Position numbers and translations under genes: made by a program. This document shows positions 1 through 12,700 of a DNA stretch of 64,000 nucleotides, one piece after another. Numbering within the stretch: the first letter of the stretch is position 1; each line of letters opens with the position of its first letter. Under the pieces are notes generated by a model. It was given only the letters and a program-made list of their open reading frames with translations. It was not told where the DNA came from and searched no databases. The stretch lies in contig JASANE010028402.1 in the NCBI GenBank assembly GCA_030248225.1, positions 43,645-107,644 on the forward strand, given 5' to 3'. The stretch comes from Trileptium ribeirensis. Lineage: Eukaryota; Nematoda; Enoplea; Enoplida; Thoracostomopsidae.

Positions 1-1122
1 AATTTTTACATGTACAGATTCCTCTTGGCCCAGCGCCAGCGATTTCATTGCACAAGGTCTTAAACGGCTATTTGCAGTTGTTAAAAAGTTATGCGCACAA
101 ACGTGTTAGGTCTTTTTGACAGTGAAATCCAGCATTCACGACATAAGGACCTAACCGGACGATTATGTCCTTTTGCCGTGAACCGTATATCACTGTAAAA
201 GGGCAAAACTATACGGTTAGGTCTTTATGTGATGAATCATAGAAATAACTTATGGGGCATATCCGGAAAGTATCAATATATGTCTGAAGGGTTTTAACCA
301 TTTACATAACATAAGGTTTGGTATTTAATCAGCCTAAATTTCGATATTTTTAATTTAGATTTCGCTCTACACTTCCACGATGTTATATATCGACAAATTC
401 TTCGAATAGAACACTGCATGCGTTTTTATAACAAACTCGGCGTTGTTTGTCTTCATGGGCAGTGTGACAAAAGGATGTTACGACTTAATATTTAAATAAA
501 GATTAATATTAACTTAGAACTGAAAATATATTGACAACCTATGTATTTTGAGCGTTTCTTCTTCACCAACCTAAATCATTTAATAGTAGAACCGTTGGTG
601 TGCACGTCTCCATAAACCTAGTTCTTTTATAGTACTACCTAGTCGGAATTGTTCTCGATCTCTGCGGTTTACGAAGTACTAAGGAAACCCAGAAAGTTGG
701 ATAATCCTATGATTGACCGCACAAGTATAACTAAACCTAGTAACTGCCACCCAAACACTCAAGTTGCCCAGCTAAAATGAATTTAAAGGCTTCAAACGAG
801 GAGTGATAGTGAAATTTGTGCGTTTTGGATGTTCAATTAGGGTATTTTTCTGGCTACAGTAGCCAAAATCATAGGTAGTTTAAAAATAAGCTTATCTTTC
901 CCCGACCTAATACCTCTCGCCCAAAAACCAATTTAAGGCTTCAAAGAGGAGCTGACAGCGAAATTTGGCCTTTTCCATCTACAAAATTGATAGACCGCAC
1001 AATCGTAGCAAAATAGTATATATATCCAATGGCAATACCTGCCTCTGTGTACTGAAAGCTGTCACCTGAGAATCATCACTAGACGGTCCTGAGGAAACGA
1101 CGTGTACTTATAATTTCATGTT
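1..1122. other. Non-coding AT-rich flank of decayed transposon
   Basis: No convincing gene is seen. Two small repeat structures occur here. An inverted repeat (ACATAAGGACCTAACCG near 141-157 and CGGTTAGGTCTTTATGT near 216-232) could fold into a hairpin, with a second pairing of CTTTTGCC and GGGCAAAA inside its loop. A ~45 bp direct repeat (AATTTAAAGGCTTCAAACGAGGAG) lies near 780-826 and again near 931-977, about 151 bp apart. The stretch may be the 5' non-coding part of the transposon whose ORFs follow, but no terminal inverted repeat was identified. Confidence 0.5.
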
Positions 1123-2220
1123 TTGCATAGGTTGTTAGTATATTTTCAGTGTCTTAATATTAAAATAAACGATAAATTCTGTATCGAAATAATGTATGCG
1201 ATAGATGCATACGTTTCGGTATTCGACAAAAGGCAGCCGTGGCCAGCAGTAGTGGCAGACTGTTCCGAATTTCCGATCACGAGGAAGAATAGCGATGACG
1301 CCTTTGTGTATTATTTTGGCTGTGATAAATATGACTATGTTAGGCCGAAATTTGTTAAGCCGCTTTAAGATCAAGATGTTCTAAAATTTCTGAAAAAGCC
1401 AACTTTTCGGAAATACGTTATTCGTATGTTGGAATACTGTGGTGATTACGGAATTGCTCACGTACTAGACTACAATGAGAGCGTTTCTGACCTCATTTCC
1501 TGTGAAATTAGCGTCGAATTTCAACCGGCTGTTATCAACGTTATTATTGAGACCATTGCAGTGCAAGTGGAAGACAATTTGGCAATACCGATTAAACAGT
1601 CGGACTGTGACGATATCGAATCATGTTATGTCCAAAGTCCCGAGGTCGACAACAGTTCGAGTTATAACAATAACGATTTTGACAGTGATCATATTCAAAG
1701 TGTAACAACTCTCTCGACAGCCATATCCCAGTGCGCGGATCATATCGTTCACTCGGGTTCTGCCCAAATGCTCACATTGATATAACCCCGATCGACAATG
1801 CAGAAATATATCAACGGATGACACCAACGTTAAATGCTCTACTAAATTTCGTTCTATGAAAGTTACGCGAGCAGCCCCGTTAGATGTAAATAAAAAAGGA
1901 GACGAATTCAATCGTCCGAATCTAATTCAGAGCACGTGGAAACTCCTAGCGATCCGGATTATGAGGAAGGTACGTGGACCGTTCGTCCTAGAAAGCCTGA
2001 GCAACTTCAAACACAAGCACCTGTTCGCACGCTTTCGTCTGATCCAGTGCTGGCAGGCACATCGAACATCCTTAATAATATTACTTCGGTAATTGAACAA
2101 GCGATGGAAGACGCATCTGCCATTGCGGTCCGTCGTATGACGCATGTCGACGATGTTGAAGAAGACCGACAATCGGGCCAAGATGAAGGCTCTCAAAAAC
2201 AGTGGTCAAGAATATGTTAG
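1123..2220 (+). pseudogene. PWWP-like N-terminal ORF of a decayed DNA transposon
   Basis: The first part (about 1195-1365) reads like a PWWP fold: VSVFDKRQPWPAVVAD, then YYFGCDKYDYV, which fits the PWWP pattern of a basic strand, a PWP-type core and an aromatic strand. An in-frame TAA at 1366-1368 interrupts it, after which the same frame continues to 1785. A frameshift near 1775 is suggested because the neighbouring frame carries on sensibly. From about 1910 an acidic Ser/Glu/Asp-rich linker (SESNSEHVETPSDPDYEEG) leads toward the transposase core just downstream. PWWP domains bind methylated histones, so a chromatin-targeting role for the transposon protein is an inference only. The stop and frameshift make this a broken copy. 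Similarity to PWWP is by eye and moderate. Confidence 0.45.
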
Positions 2221-3257
2221 CGCAAAAACGAAAAAGCGCTTTCCTGCGAAACAATTTAACTATCAAAGTTGCAAATGCAATATGGGAATTGCCTGTGCGA
2301 CTATAAATGAGGAACAGAGACGACGAATTTTCAACGATTTTTGGAACATTAGCGATCACAACCTTCAAACTGCGTACTTGATAAATCACATTTCTTCCGA
2401 AAAGCCGAGGCCGCGCGTCAGCAAAGACAATCGCCAGCGATCCAGAGAATCCACAGGGACGTATAAATTCACAGTTGACGGGGTAACAGTTAACGTTTGT
2501 CGTAATGTTTTCGTTGCGACACTTGGTGTGGGCGAAGAATGGATCAGACGCATTCGCCAACGGAAGCAGAAAGGCTTCGATTGCGGTATGCCATCTCGTG
2601 ACCAACGAGGTAGACATCGCACAAAGCACCCTTTGCCAGAGGAAGTTAAAGATGGCGCGCGCGCATTTTTAAGCGGTTTAGCTTATAGGTTCCTATTTTA
2701 TACGATGAATACAAGAAAGGTCTCACAAGAGCTGTATGTAAAACAACGTTTTTCAACATATGGCAAAGCGAATTCAACTATTCGTTCGAACCGCCCAAAA
2801 CGGACCTGTGTGACGAACGTGATATTTATAACCATCTTTCCGAGGACCAAGTGGGGATTAAAAAAGCTGAATATGACGCGCATTTACGCCGAATGCAGCA
2901 GGCGTTCAAAGAAAAATCACGCGACGGCGAACGAGCTATATCCAATAGTAGACTTGTTTGCGTTTCCTTCGACATGGAAAAGGTGTTGATAACGCCGTCA
3001 CCGCCAGCTGCAAACCTCCATTACAAACGCAAATTGTCAACCTACAATTTGACTCTATGGGAAAAGCAACAAAGTTATCTACAAGTATCGTGTGGAATGA
3101 ATCTCAAGGTCGAAAAGGCTCAGCAGAAACAGCTACTGGTGTTAGAATGTGGTTGAAATCATTATTAGCTGACGTTGAACACGTAATATTGTACAGTGAT
3201 ACGCCATCGGGCCAAAATCGTAATCAAGCTATGGCGACGATGTTTCTCAACTACTAA
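2144..3257 (+). pseudogene. DDE-type transposase-like core, frameshifted
   Basis: This resembles a transposase-like protein family that is widespread in arthropod genomes, often annotated only as uncharacterized protein. Seen in order: a basic start with NSGQEYVSAKTKKRFPAK; a Cys-rich stretch; RRRIFNDFWNI; CRNVFVATLGV; SRDQRGRHRTKHPLPEEVKDGARAFL; FNIWQSEFNYSFEPPKTDLCD; VSFDMEKVL; and YSDTPSGQNRNQ. In the family the last two blocks are usually D-x-Q/E..LP and YSDNCSGQNKN, so the presumed acidic catalytic residues remain, although N-C is changed to T-P in the second block. The coding sequence needs three frames: shifts fall near 2675 (with roughly 30 residues missing) and near 3062. The copy is therefore not functional. 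Family assignment is from memory of motif order. A profile search would settle which superfamily it belongs to. Confidence 0.6.
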
Positions 3258-3869
3258 GCTACCAGCTGACTGCAAGCTACAGCTCAGTGAACATAAAGTA
3301 TCTTTAAACTTTCGTTAATTACCATAATTTTTGGAATCTCATCTCTAATATCGTATTAATTTGACTACGTTTTCCAAAATACAAAATTTTCTAAAACATT
3401 ACGTTATATTAAATTAGAAATTTGGCTCAGGAAGCAAGTCGGGAATAGTGACAACATGAAATTTGACAATTTTAACGAGAATACATTGACTCAGTTCGCA
3501 ACTTGCTTGTTGTATCTCGTGCCATCCGCAAAAGTTAATGTATTTACTAAATTTAATAACAATAGTTTAAATGTTTGCCACAGTTTAATTGAAGAACTAT
3601 GTACATACGTATATAAGTATTACTTTTTGAGTTAATGTAGCTCGCTGGTTACGTGGAGAAGGAAACTTTGGAGGTCCTGTGTAAAGCATCGTTTTAAAAT
3701 CAGAAATAGTATACTCCGAGGGGGTGGGCGGAAATGGGTATAATGTGACGAACGTGGGAGTCAGAAATTGGGAGAGGGGTGCCACCATGTGGACAGAACA
3801 GTAATTCTTTGCTAAACTTGCAGCTTTCTCTTGAACGGCGTTACTTCCTGCTGTAGTTCTGATTTTCAG
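3258..3869. other. Segment interrupting the transposase ORF
   Basis: About 600 bp separate the QNRNQ block from the GHIHLEVD block, where family members normally have only about 20 residues. A TTTTCAG precedes the downstream coding block at about 3870, which would fit an intron acceptor, but no good donor was seen near 3257. The segment is AT-rich at its start and contains a G-rich patch near 3715-3780. It may be an intron or a later insertion. No coding content was recognised. Confidence 0.4.
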
Positions 3870-4421
3870 TTCATGGAATCCGGGCACATTCATTTAGAAG
3901 TCGATTATGTCCATTCCAAGATTGAAACACGCACCAGAGGCCGACATATCTACACAACTTCTGACTGGATTAAAGTTATGCGTGAACTGAACTACTCCAC
4001 CGTCGAGCCTCATATTAAGCAGTGGATAGACTTTCCTATACTGGCTAAAACATATATAATGGAAAACCGTCATACAACGGACAACGGTGAAAAAGTGACC
4101 TGGATGAAATTCAAAGTAATGCAGTTCAGACGAGATGACCTGGGTGGTTTTTACGTAAAGTATGAAATTAGCGACGAGATTCCGTTTAGACGAATTTCAC
4201 TGTGTCGGCGAACCCGAAAAAGCTCTGATACGAAGCTGTCTATTGGGCATAATGTGGAAGACGGGTTGCTCATGTTGTACAAAGGTATTCATCAGTTGCC
4301 TATTTCAAAGAACAAGAAAAAAGATTTAATGTCGATGGTTCAGCATATCCCTGAATATGATAATGATTTTTTCGCCAAACTCATTGTCGATGACAATAGG
4401 ATCTCGGACGATGAGCAATGA
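3870..4421 (+). pseudogene. C-terminal part of the DDE-type transposase-like protein
   Basis: The ORF continues the upstream transposase. It starts with FMESGHIHLEVDYVHSKIE, matching the family block GHxHxExDxxHxxIE that supplies the third acidic residue, then YTTSDWIKVMREL, WIDFPILAKTY, KVTWMKFKVMQFRRDD and a C-terminal ISKNKKKDLMSMVQHIP. It ends at a natural stop after a short acidic tail (ISDDEQ). This part is intact over roughly 184 residues and is the best-preserved portion of the element. It shares orientation with 1123-3257. An open reading frame can be followed further upstream to 3831, but the family resemblance begins only at FMESGH, so the block is taken to start at the CAG boundary. 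Confidence 0.6.
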
Positions 4422-4965
4422 CTATATGGAAGCAGTGAGTGAGTCGTAACTTCCAAACATAAAGATACATGTAATGTGTAGAAATACTTTGTATAGTTAC
4501 AATAGCTTAAACGATCGTTGCCTCTTAATTCAAAGTTCATGACAGAAGGGCCTCGCCGTATGTTTACACGTATTAGCAGTTCATGGCAAAAGGGCTTAAG
4601 CGGCACATTTATCAATAATCGTAAAATATATAGTTTTGGACTTGAAACGATGGTTAACAGCACACCAGCAAAGCTACAGTCAGTTGTAGACATTCAACGT
4701 TATATAAATAAATAAAAAGTTACAAAGTTTTTTCATCATTTCTATGAACACTGTTTTTGCCGTTTGGGCCCTTTTCTCATGAAACCGGTGAATTATTAGA
4801 TTTAACCCACTATTTACACATATATTTTAGCAGATTTGCACACATACGGATTTGCACAATTGAAAATTTACCAATAGGTACTGAAATTAATTAAATCATT
4901 CGTGCAAAATTTCCTAAAAGAATTTTTCTACAATTTTGTTGAGTAACACATGCTTATTTGGCCTT
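4422..4965. other. 3' flank of the transposon, no gene seen
   Basis: AT-rich sequence. An open frame at 4518-4715 ends in a run of A-rich codons (TATATAAATAAATAAAAAG), which could represent the transposon 3' untranslated end with an AATAAA-like signal. No protein similarity is recognised. Confidence 0.3.
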
Positions 4966-4969
4966 TCAA

Positions 4970-6460
4970 ATAAAACCCTAACGTTGCAAGAACTCAGCCC
5001 GGTTCATGCGCCCAGTGACCCAAAAGGGTCACCCTCACTTAAAATTTCAGTCAATTTTATCTCAAAGTTCTCTCCAGAAATTTTGAGGTTTTTTGTTTTA
5101 TAAATAGAGACCCTTTAGGTTTTCGTTTGAGCCTTCGAGACTGGAAAAGCCCGTTCAATAATTACAAAGAAAATAAACCCGATCGGAGCAAAAGCCGCTC
5201 AGTTTTTTGTACAAGTTTACACAGTAACGCAGAGTTAGATATATAATTTAGTTTTATAGGCATATTTAAGCTTTAGATTCATATTTGTAGTTAGAGCTTT
5301 TTGCTTCTCCTTGTAGGATGTAGATTCATCAGTACAGCACCACTAGATCGGAGACGCTAAGCTCCGATACACCGTTGCTGCAATTGTAGTATTTAATTTT
5401 CCAGTGTTGAAAAACTAATTTTAAGCGGCAAATTTTTGCGTACAAGCTTTAGCAGCATCGTGAGATACTATGTCGGGTCTATCGGATATTGACCCGATGG
5501 ATCAGTTTTGGGTAGGACCGTTTACCGGGTCATCAGATATTAAAAGTAAGGGTCGATTCCTGTGCAAATTGGCTGGTAATATCTTAAGAAATTCAAATTT
5601 ATAGGTTTGCCCTACCATTTTATTAGGTTGGGCTATGAACCCCCTTCGAAACCGTTGAACCGATTATTCTAGGATACAACCTAGAGTACACCGCTTAAGA
5701 AGAATTCTCTACGGTAGCAATGGCCCTTGCATGCGGTTGTATAAATTCGTTTTGCCGGTTACAATGATAAAGTTTAGCTAAAATTTGATTAGGAATAAAG
5801 TGCCTTAGAAGCGCTATTTCAATCTTCTGCACCATTTTTACTTGTTCTAGGACTGATGCCTATTGCCTACGAGTCATCGTGACACATACTTTTCAACTCT
5901 GAATTGAGTCTTAGATAAGTGAACTAACTTAACTTCTGTCCCCATGCCCTGAATGTGATACGTAATCATACATTCGTATAATATAGTTATACAATCTTGG
6001 TTGAAATCATAGCAGATGCAAAAATGCCTAAATTACCGCATAGAGATTCCCTTTGACGCATAGTTCGTCAGCTTAGGAGGGTCCCATCACTACCCAAGCA
6101 CCATCGCGTCGCTGCGAAGACGAGCAATGCGAAACAGCAAAATGAATTCACCTTTGAGAAATTGAGTTTGGACACACAAATCATTAAGGATCAGTTAAGT
6201 CGTTTAAACCCTGCTGAGCTAGTGAAATTGGGTGTTAGCAGAGTGGATCACTCCTGTAGTGTCCTGTTCGCGAGCTCAGCCGTAGTTCTCACTTTAGATA
6301 GAGGATTAGTTTAAGCGTAATAATACTAAGTCTAAGAAAGTACAAGTAAGACGAACCAATTTACACTTTTAACGACCCGTGTATAGCGTTTCCGCATTGG
6401 GCCGCCCATATTAGCGGTAGTACGAATATCTTTCTTTGCGAAGTTGGATAAAAATTTATA
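4970..6460 (+). repeat. Family P fragment, forward, inner-half type
   Basis: This matches, in the same orientation, the left arm of the large palindrome from about 32260 to 32960. Landmarks shared in order are the CCAGTGACCCAAAAGGGTCAC-type block, CTCCAGAAATTTTGAGG, the TTTCGTTTGAGC..GAGACTGGAAAAGCCCGTTC block, CCAGTGTTGA, the GGGTCTATCGG..GACCCGATGGATCA block and GGCTGGTAAT. Divergence is substantial and no coding sequence is seen. The fragment stops where another family P end begins at about 6463. Confidence 0.55.
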
Positions 6461-6462
6461 TA

Positions 6463-8260
6463 TGTAACAGATCAATTCTGGGTCGTTACGATACAGATTA
6501 ATCCCTACCACAGAACAATGGGCAACATTTAGGAATTTCTAGCAACAGGCCATAGAAATTGACATTTAAATTCAACGGTATCGAACTAATTCAGATACCC
6601 TCCTTCCCGAACGAGCATGCATGTGTATATGGTTTCTGCTATAGTAGCCATGAATATGGCACTGTTTGTAAAAGTCTATGGTATTTATTGGTATAACTGC
6701 AGGAATCATTTGATTCTGCCTGACTGCTTTGTAGTCGTAGGAATGGTAGTTGCCGTATTATTCGTTGTTGTTATCATTGTGTTCCCTATTGTACTTTATT
6801 ACTCACCGTTATCATTATTGTATTTCCTTTTGTACCATCCATTGTCACCATAAAAGCGTATCTATATGTACAATTCATTGCAATAGTACCCGTTTGTTGT
6901 CATTTCGTTGTATAATTGTATGAACTTGAATACACCCTTATTGCCTTATACCATTCATACCATATCGTTTCAATCAGTGAGAATCTTTTGATATTTATAG
7001 ATACTTACGTAGACCATGCGAAACTCGCATGACCCTTGTCATTGCTGCGTGTATAGACAAGATGTTATTGGTCGGTTGTTTCGTTAGCTGCCTTGTAGTA
7101 CCTTACCGGCCCACCCCACCATCTTTATTCACGATATACTGGTTGTAATTGTATTGCCTCTAAAAATGTATATATCATTGATCTTGCGTTCGTATTATTA
7201 TTATATGGCCGGCCGAGTTTGCAGAGGTATTTTGGAATACCTTACCATTGCCGACCTGCGAGTTGTCCATAGAATTGTGTGACTGGCTAACTTATCCAAT
7301 GTGTGAAAATCTGGTAGGACCATGCGCGATAAGATCGAAAGTAGGGAAATTTAGTATTTTAGGGAACGCGTCCCAACCGCCCTCGCCCATGAGAATCTCC
7401 CCAAACTGTGGCTGTGCGCCGAGCAGCGAAAAGCAATTGAAGCTAATTTCAGAAATTATTAGTAAAACTATTAAAATATTAAGTTTTCCAGTGGCTCGTT
7501 TCCATAGAAAACACTGAAAAACTGCGGTGTAAACCTAAAACTTCAGCAACCAGTGTTCATTCTCACTGGCAAATTTGAGCTGAGAAGAGGCATTTTGAAG
7601 TGTCAATTTCTAGTTCCTCGGAATTGATGGTCTTTACGGTTTCGGCCCGTAACTCCGGAACTGTTGAAAATTTATCAAGAAGAATTCTTATATATAATTC
7701 TGATATAAAATTCTTCGGTCCTTTCAACGAGACCGGTCCCGTGCAAACCCATTCAGGATCTACGGACTTATTAGATGATAATTGGGAGTACCTTCAAAAA
7801 ATGGGTACTTCATTTAATTTAAGTTAGTTATTTTAATCATTATTTTATATTTATGTATATACGTTTATATTTGGGTTCCGCGGACCTATGCCCCATGAAA
7901 ATTGCAAAAAATTTTTGATGGGAATGTCATCCGTCATTGTCTTTCCCTTGTTTAATCCGTCACAAAAATATAACTGCTCCCTCATAAAAAGGTAACCCGA
8001 CCTGCTGGAGAACCCTAAAGCCTTCGACCTTCATACCGTAAGGCTAGCTGGGCTAGCCCAAGAGCCCAGTCATTTTTTGGTCTGAATCTTAGGGTATTGT
8101 GTCTTAAAATGCTCTTAGAGGTGCCGAGTCCGAATCCGAGGCCTGTTCCTAGCCCTGGATGTGTTTGAGGGAGTGGAAGCCTATTTTTACATCCCTTACC
8201 CGTGTTGGTTTGTTTTCCGCCGTCTTGTTTACACAGACGTCTGTCCACCCTATATATAAA
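6463..8260 (+). repeat. Family P fragment, outer end (A end) forward
   Basis: It begins with TGTAACAGATCAATTCTGG..GTCGTTACG, the same kind of end found at both borders of the palindrome (TGTATCAGATCC..GGATCGTTACG at 27194). It then carries one CTACCACAGAACAATGGGCAAC unit, a single relative of the terminal dyad array. The rest follows the order of the left arm from 28200 to 29970: the repeated GGCCATAAAGGC-type stretch, GGCCGGCCGAGTTTGC, the CAGTGTTCATTCTCACTGG hairpin, the TCCGGAACTGTTGAAAATTT block, CGAGACCGGTCCCGTG, and CCGAGTCCGAATCCGAGGCC. No coding sequence is recognised. Confidence 0.6.
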
Positions 8261-8399
8261 TATATATGTATCTGTATGTTGTTATAATATATACAAATAT
8301 ATTTAATATTAAAATTTTTTTAATATATTTATTAAGTAAATAAAGTAGTTACCTAGTAAGTTTAATATTAAAGTTATAATTATTAATATAGTGTAACAT
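8261..8399. other. AT-rich junction
   Basis: Nearly pure A/T sequence with repeated TTTAATATTAAA motifs, joining two oppositely oriented family P pieces. Nothing else is seen. Confidence 0.5.
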
Positions 8400-9295
8400 T
8401 CCGCACTTCCAAATATACTGCATTATTTTGCATAACGCACTTCCTGACTATATGCCAAACATACTGCATTACGAACTTCCAAAACGTAACACCCATACGG
8501 CCCTGGCTATCGTAACCTCGAGGGCGGGCCTAAGGGGTTTAAATTTTTTCTTTTCTTTTCGGGTCGGTCCCCAGAGACTACGAAGCTTAGTAAGCCGCAG
8601 GAGCGCTTCACAGGTTGTGTTCTGATACTGCCGGACGAGTTGCGCACGTACTCTAAGCAGTACTACTTTTGAGGTCCCTAGGATGGTTGCCCTATCACCT
8701 TCTCACATGCCAAAGAGACCATACCACTATTCCCTATCATCATTCCACCTGGAATTGTGTTAAACATTTGGAATGATCAATTTTCTGCTTTCCTGAACGA
8801 TTAATTTATTTAGCCCGTGTTCCCCACCAGGGTCCGACAAATCCTAGACGTTTAACGTCTGATCTCGTGGCTGCTTAGTTTGAGACGTTCAGCGAAAGTT
8901 TGTTTTCCGGTAAATTTTCTTTTTTAGGTCGCACAAGTTGTACTCACTTAATAATAATAAACAAACAGGAATCGGCGAGCCACGCTAAGGCTTGTTTCTT
9001 CGGTATGGTCAAAACTGAACGTGGGTCATCGATAGGGGTGACGGATTTCAAACCCCTTCAGTACGTATCGCTACTATGGTCAGTAAAACACATGGATACC
9101 GTTGCGTTTTGATTGAGTATTTATTAATAAGTCAAAATCTCATACAGACATGAGTGTATCATACGGGATAATTCAATCGATACAACAATACGGTACGGTA
9201 CGCTATCAGGAAATCGGAGTGATAACAATTGAGCATGTCGGAGTCATCGCTTTTTTCATGGGACACATTACAGCTGGTTCAAATCACGACGTGAT
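8400..9295 (-). repeat. Family P fragment, reversed inner end (B end)
   Basis: It runs in the orientation of the palindrome's right arm from about 36170 to 37060: ACGCACTTCC, CCCATACGGCCCTGGCTATCGTAACCTCGAGGGCGGGCC, TTAGTAAGCCGCAGGAGCGCTTCACAGG, CCGGACGAGTTGCGCACGTA, then AGGGTCCGACAAATCCTAGACGTTTAACGTC, ATTTCAAACCCCTT and TTTATTAATAAGTC. The order is conserved through the GGAGTCATCGC..ACAGCTG block. It sits head-to-head with the forward A-end piece just upstream, echoing the layout of the giant palindrome. Confidence 0.65.
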
Positions 9296-9299
9296 GCCG

Positions 9300-12200
9300 T
9301 AAAAATTCCGTCCATGAATTTTGATAATTTTTTCAAATGAAGACACGTTAGATCTTTCATTTGAGATATCGAAGCTGGCAAGGCCTTAGCCTGTTTGAAA
9401 ATTATAATAAATTTAAACCCGAACGGAGCAAAACCCTCCCAGATTTTAACACAGATTTACACAGTAGATAGGTTTAGGTACATAGCTATATTTCAGTTTC
9501 GGTTTTAGATTCACATTTGCAATTTCTCGTTTTCCATCAGTGCAGCACGACTGTGTCGGGGTCACCAATTTGATGCGAAATGGCAAGATTTAACATACAA
9601 ATTTTAGCAACATCGCGATATGCGATGTTCTGGTTTGTTGGGTCTTGGCCCAATGGATCAATTTTTGACGGATCGGTGACCCGGCCCTGAGGAATCGAGT
9701 GTATAGGTCAAGTCCAACCGATAACTATTCCTGAGTCAAATTGCTGGAGCTAGTCAGGTCCAAAGTTTCCTAGAAAATCCCCTTCCATGTACTTCTTTGA
9801 GTATTTCGAGTGAGGCAACGAGAAAGGAATTTGTTATAGATAAACGTAGAGTTTCGGAATTGGTTAATTTAATATTTAGTAAATAAACTTTATGATTGAG
9901 TAAAATTTAGTTACCCGAACCACTAATTTGTACCATAGTCATGTTTAAATTATCAATACCACAACATGATTTAGGATCATATTTAATTCCGACATTTATC
10001 TGGTGGTAATAACCCTAAGACTCTTTTTAAGAAGTGGCGCAGCGAATTCGCTGTCGTATCTTTGGGAACCTCGGTAGAGGATTTAGATTAAAAGACCTGT
10101 GAAACTCAGGTCACATTTTCCATCCCAAACGTTATTATTTTGGTTCCGTACTCTTCAGAACTTACAAGCGTGAGAAGAGCTTCAGAATGAACTTACCTTC
10201 TTAATCGAATACATACCTATATACTGAACAATTTATCCATAAGATTCTTGTACGAGATAGCGAGAATCCGTGCTTTGTTAATAACTAGGAAACCGGTTCC
10301 GCCGAACCTAACTTAAGTTTAGGTAACCAGTGAACCTCAAATTGATCCGAAGATTTCATTTCAGATCTTTGAATGTTCCCTAGATCCGGCTCGTTCCAGC
10401 GCCTTTGCCAAATTTTGTTAATTTGCGCGAAATTTCGCCGATAAAATAAAATATTAATGTCCCCACGTTTGATAAGCTAGGCATTATGTACAAAACGCGC
10501 AGAGATATTTTATTTGGACATAATACTTTTGGAAAATCTTAAAAGTTAGAAAATTCGGTCCCAATCCACTGTTATGGGGCGTATGAGCCACGAAATAAGA
10601 CATACACTCTGTTCGACGCTGGGACGCAGTGGTTCACGTGTGTAACCATTGAAACGCCCATATATGAGACATTTTAAGTCACAATTGAGTCGATTTTAAG
10701 CACTAAACTTATATTAATATATTTACATTAATCTTTATCAAACATGGGTGATGTTGCCAAAGGTAATATCTAAGACCGCTGAAATAATCGTCAGTCAAAT
10801 CCCGTTCACTTTCCATGTTCCTTTCAAGTGGGTAACCGCATGTTTATTCCTTGCTACGTATATAGAACTTTTGCAGTACCGCACGATTTGCCAGTCACAT
10901 TAGGTATATTAAGTCTCCAAGAACTGGCCATGGGATAAGGTTGAGTAGAGCTACAATAAAAGATACTGCTAATATCGTTTGCCGTTTAAAAGTTCCTTGC
11001 ATGATTGTGCGTATATACCTGTGTATGATGAATGTATCCCCTGGAGCACCAAATCCCGACTCAAGTATAGTTGAATCATTTCATCTGAAGCATTCCTCAT
11101 TGGTAAATCGAGTACACCTTCCTTTAGCATTTTGTATATAACAGTATTTGTCAATCATTGAACCAGAAATTTACTTACTGTCGTGCCATGTCATACGAAT
11201 GAGTCGCACTGTTTAGGAGCTGTACCTTCACCTTTGTATCTCAGTATTGTCATCGGAATAGATGCTATTGCATTACTGTTTATTGTATATTAATTGTACT
11301 TTATACTATGTCTCTGTATAAGGTATCAATGTAATTGATTTGATGTAGAACAGAATAAGTGTAATAAGTGAAGCACTTTCTTCTTCTTTCGCATCTTCGA
11401 AGCACATTTTGACCCTAACGCTGATATTTCCTAGCCGCCCTTAGCTTAGCTGAATCAGCCATATGGAGTTTTGCAATTAGCACCGAGCGAACAGTTATCC
11501 ACCGGCACCCCAATTATTCACTTTCATCCCGTTGCACTAAGCCCTTCGAGTAAATGTAAGCGCAGCCGTCGTCAAAGACCTGGGTAAAGTTAGCAAAATT
11601 GTTTTGAACCACATGAGCATTAGAGTTCAATTAATAGGGCGAGGACCCAGTATTTGACCTAATCCACTCATCCAACAGTGTGAATTTTATATTATGACCT
11701 CAATACTAATGTATTTTGATGAATGTATGCTCTTGTCAAGAATTGCTTGAATGACGGTATTAGCTTAACCCTTATCTGAATGTATATACGATTACCTTAT
11801 CAATAAACCATGATTGAAAAAAAATTCCTATGGTGTTCTCGTGTTATTGATGTCCTATGTAACTACATGTATTGAAGGGGTTTGGAATCGTCGCCCCAGA
11901 CCACGACGCGAGTTCAGACTTTAGGTCCAAGAGGTCACAAGTCTTAGCGTGGTTAGCCGATTATTCAGTGTGTAAAGACGACTCGTGTGACGTTGATTTT
12001 TTCCAAGAATCCTCGCCACCCCGGAATAAGTCATTAGAAGGGACTGCTTTCCAACCAATCGTCAAGGGTTAAACGTCTGGGAATTTTCGAACCATAGCGG
12101 GGGCTACAGGCATAACTAATCGTCGCTTGACCCTTCCAGTTGCAACTAGAATAAAGAATAGTGGTTTGGTCTCTGGTCTGTGAGCAAGTGACGGAACTAA

Positions 12201-12430
12201 CCTGCCTGAGGGTCTCAAACGAAGTGCCATGTAGACTACGTACGCAACGCATCTGGCAGGATCAGAACACATAATGTGATGCGCTTCTGCGGCTTGCTAA
12301 GCCACGTGGCTTCTTGGGACCGACCGAGAAAAATAAATCTCGTAGGTCCGCTCTTGAGGTTAGGATGGCCGGGGTCGTATGGGCAATGTGCTTTGGAAGT
12401 GCGCAATGCAGCACCGTAACAGCGCTGTTA
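9300..12430 (+). repeat. Family P inner half, copy 1 of a tandem pair
   Basis: Forward orientation, matching the left arm from about 32500 to 34970. Landmarks are ATCTTTCATTTGAG..GCAAGGCC, GGTCTTGGCCCAATGGATCA, AAAATTCGGTCCCAA, the GAAGGGGTTTGGAATCGTCGCCCC block near 11875, TAAACGTCTGGGAATTTTCG near 12070, and the end GCGCAATGCAGCACCGTAAC. Short open frames across 11870-12270 belong to the repeat; the same reading recurs at 14.7 kb, 34.7 kb and 36.3 kb. Confidence 0.6.
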
Positions 12431-12700
12431 CATACAGTACATTCGTGAACCTGGGGATAACTATGGTCTTTAATTTCCCAAAATTTATTTCGATTAGATT
12501 ATTAGGATATTACAATATGTTCCGACTGGAACCTTATTTTGAGCTTTAATAAAAAGGGCTGAGGAAACGTCGCAGCTGTAACAAAATTTGCTTGGAGAAT
12601 ATATGTATCGTAAATTATTTTAGGTAGTCGTGGATCATACTAACTCTGCTGTTTCTTGTACCGAGGTTAATTGATCGAAATTATTAGAGCCCCAATTCAC
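12431..12700. other. Junction between tandem family P copies
   Basis: AT-rich sequence between two same-orientation family P halves. No independent feature is recognised. Confidence 0.4.
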
